Below are positions 4,960 to 5,727 of a stretch of DNA of 5,727 nt, piece by piece (the first letter of the stretch is position 1; each line of letters starts with the position of its first letter). Below the pieces are notes generated by a model. It was not told the origin of the DNA. It saw only the letters and a program-made list of their open reading frames with translations, and did no database searches. The DNA is from Thermoplasmatota archaeon (GTDB lineage: Archaea > Thermoplasmatota > Penumbrarchaeia > Penumbrarchaeales > Penumbrarchaeaceae). The DNA is taken from NCBI GenBank assembly GCA_030600725.1, contig JAUVLN010000160.1, positions 1 to 5,727 on the forward strand, given 5' to 3'. Position numbers and translations under genes: made by a program.

Positions 4960-5622
4960 TCAGGGATGCCCTTTTCGTATTATTATAGCTGCGTGGTCCA
5001 CCTGGAACGGGTCCAGGGGAACGGTCTTTAAAACCTCGTATCCTCCGCCTATCAGTTCGGATCCTGCTTTTTCGTATATCACCTCGGGGGACGCCGTCAC
5101 GTCGACGGATCGTGCCTTCAGCATCAGGATGCCGGATCCTCCCTTCTTGAGGAGCATGTCCCCGTTCTTCATGAACATCCCCACCTGGTCCTTCTGGGAT
5201 ACGTCCTGATAGAGGAATCTTACCGGCCCAACCATAGGAGCGTATCTCTCCGGATGGAACGCGTCCTCCAGGATGGGGATGATGTTCTTTCTCCGCCTGG
5301 AGAGGGATGCGAGCTTCCTGTAGGAGGTGGGAGAGAACTCGACAGCGTGGATATTGTGGGATGGGAACAGATCGGAGATATGCGAGACGGTCGTCCCCTG
5401 GGCCGCTCCCAGGTAGAGGATGTCCCCTTCCGGGATCTCCGGCAGGCCTTCCTTTTTTATCAATGCGGCCAGTTTGGACCTCCATGGGATCCACTCCCTG
5501 AAATGTATGTCCTTTTCCTTGATGATATCTTCACCGTATTCGGAGTGCCCATTCAGGAGGTCACGCGTGTAGAGTTTATCGCCCTTACGCAGGAGATGGT
5601 CGATCCGTTCCATTGCAATCAT
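4960..5622 (-). CDS. flpA: Fibrillarin-like rRNA/tRNA 2'-O-methyltransferase
   Basis: This 220-residue protein is the S-adenosylmethionine-dependent subunit of the archaeal C/D box RNP. With Nop5, L7Ae and guide RNAs it methylates ribose 2'-OH groups of rRNA and tRNA. Visible family features are RSKL at 48-51 and the SAM-binding loop LYLGAAQGTT at 69-78. AVEFS is at 93-97, DA at 120-121, QDVSQ at 139-143, KARSVD at 169-174, and LDPFQVDHA at 203-211. Lys50, Asp140, Lys169 and His210 fit the K-D-K-H catalytic set. Length is typical for archaeal fibrillarin. A second ATG lies three codons in. The first is favoured because a TATA-like box sits about 24 nt upstream, suiting a leaderless or short-leader transcript. 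Archaeal flpA is often next to nop5; no nop5 lies on its 3' side here, and its 5' neighbour is outside the window. Confidence 0.95.
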   Translation of the reverse strand: MIAMERIDHLLRKGDKLYTRDLLNGHSEYGEDIIKEKDIHFREWIPWRSKLAALIKKEGLPEIPEGDILYLGAAQGTTVSHISDLFPSHNIHAVEFSPTSYRKLASLSRRRKNIIPILEDAFHPERYAPMVGPVRFLYQDVSQKDQVGMFMKNGDMLLKKGGSGILMLKARSVDVTASPEVIYEKAGSELIGGGYEVLKTVPLDPFQVDHAAIIIRKGHP

Positions 5623-5642
5623 CCGGGTAATGGTCCTTTTGG

Positions 5643-5650
5643 ATATATAG
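5643..5650 (-). promoter_or_regulatory. TATA box of flpA
   Basis: On the minus strand CTATATAT is centred about 24 nt before the first flpA ATG, the usual distance of an archaeal box A from the transcription start of a nearly leaderless gene. No strong Shine-Dalgarno site precedes the ATG, which agrees with this. Confidence 0.55.
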
Positions 5651-5672
5651 TTGGCCGGAACATCCGGCCAAC
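5650..5672. promoter_or_regulatory. Perfect palindrome next to the flpA TATA box, operator candidate
   Basis: GTTGGCCGGA (5650-5659) and TCCGGCCAAC (5663-5672) are perfect 10-bp arms around ACA. It touches the TATA box where BRE and transcription factor B would bind, so a repressor bound here should block flpA. No T-tract follows it on either strand, so it is unlikely to be a terminator. A role in RNA structure is possible if a transcript crosses it. Confidence 0.5.
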
Positions 5673-5686
5673 CCTCCGGGACAAAT

Positions 5687-5696
5687 ATTATATATT
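5687..5696 (+). promoter_or_regulatory. Second TATA-like box, possible divergent promoter
   Basis: ATTATATATT stands out in GC-rich surroundings near the window edge. Read on the + strand it would start a transcript near 5715-5720, heading out of the window. The palindrome would then lie between two divergent promoters. It could also serve the minus strand. No gene can be seen beyond it. Confidence 0.3.
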
Positions 5697-5727
5697 CAGG
5701 GGGCGGAGAGGGAACGGGAGATCGATT

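Noticed and set aside
4868..5494. 208-codon minus-strand ORF overlapping flpA
   Set aside because: It is Arg/Gly/Pro-rich, lies inside the well-supported flpA gene in another frame, and has no family features.

Overview
The window looks like part of an archaeal chromosome, most plausibly a euryarchaeote. The main evidence is a prokaryotic-sized fibrillarin-like rRNA 2'-O-methyltransferase (flpA), TATA-like boxes close to start codons, and Shine-Dalgarno sites of the GGTGA type. The flanking genes are moderately GC-rich by eye. A Thermoplasmata or Methanomassiliicoccales-like host is only a guess from the overall character.

Layout: a small predicted tail-anchored membrane protein runs on the + strand at the left edge (15-344, possibly 5'-partial). 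A convergent gap follows, with hairpins and a strong terminator for the opposing strand. On the minus strand lies a tight two-gene unit: a DUF1015 protein (2955-1624) followed 12 nt later by phosphoserine aminotransferase serC (1611-526). Further upstream on the same strand is flpA (5622-4960), whose promoter region carries a perfect palindrome with 10-bp arms.

An AT-rich island of about 1.94 kb (3001-4943) has been inserted between flpA and the DUF1015-serC unit. Its outer ends are a perfect 18-bp terminal inverted repeat (AGGCTTTGCACCTAATGT). It is bracketed by an 8-bp direct repeat, TTTGATCT. Each end is a complete, nearly palindromic repeat of about 67 bp, both copies in the same orientation. 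Inside are two unrecognised genes (100 and 308 aa) and an in-frame 70-codon extension after a TAA stop, but no transposase. It therefore looks like a cargo-carrying, non-autonomous transposon bounded by MITE-like ends, mobilised in trans. The end sequence and duplication size recall the ISL3 family.

Removing the island and one repeat copy leaves only about 54 nt between flpA and the DUF1015 gene. The ancestral order was therefore probably a compact flpA / DUF1015 / serC run on one strand, linking an rRNA-modification gene to serine biosynthesis genes. The insertion lies about 45 bp upstream of the DUF1015 start codon and may have altered expression of that unit.
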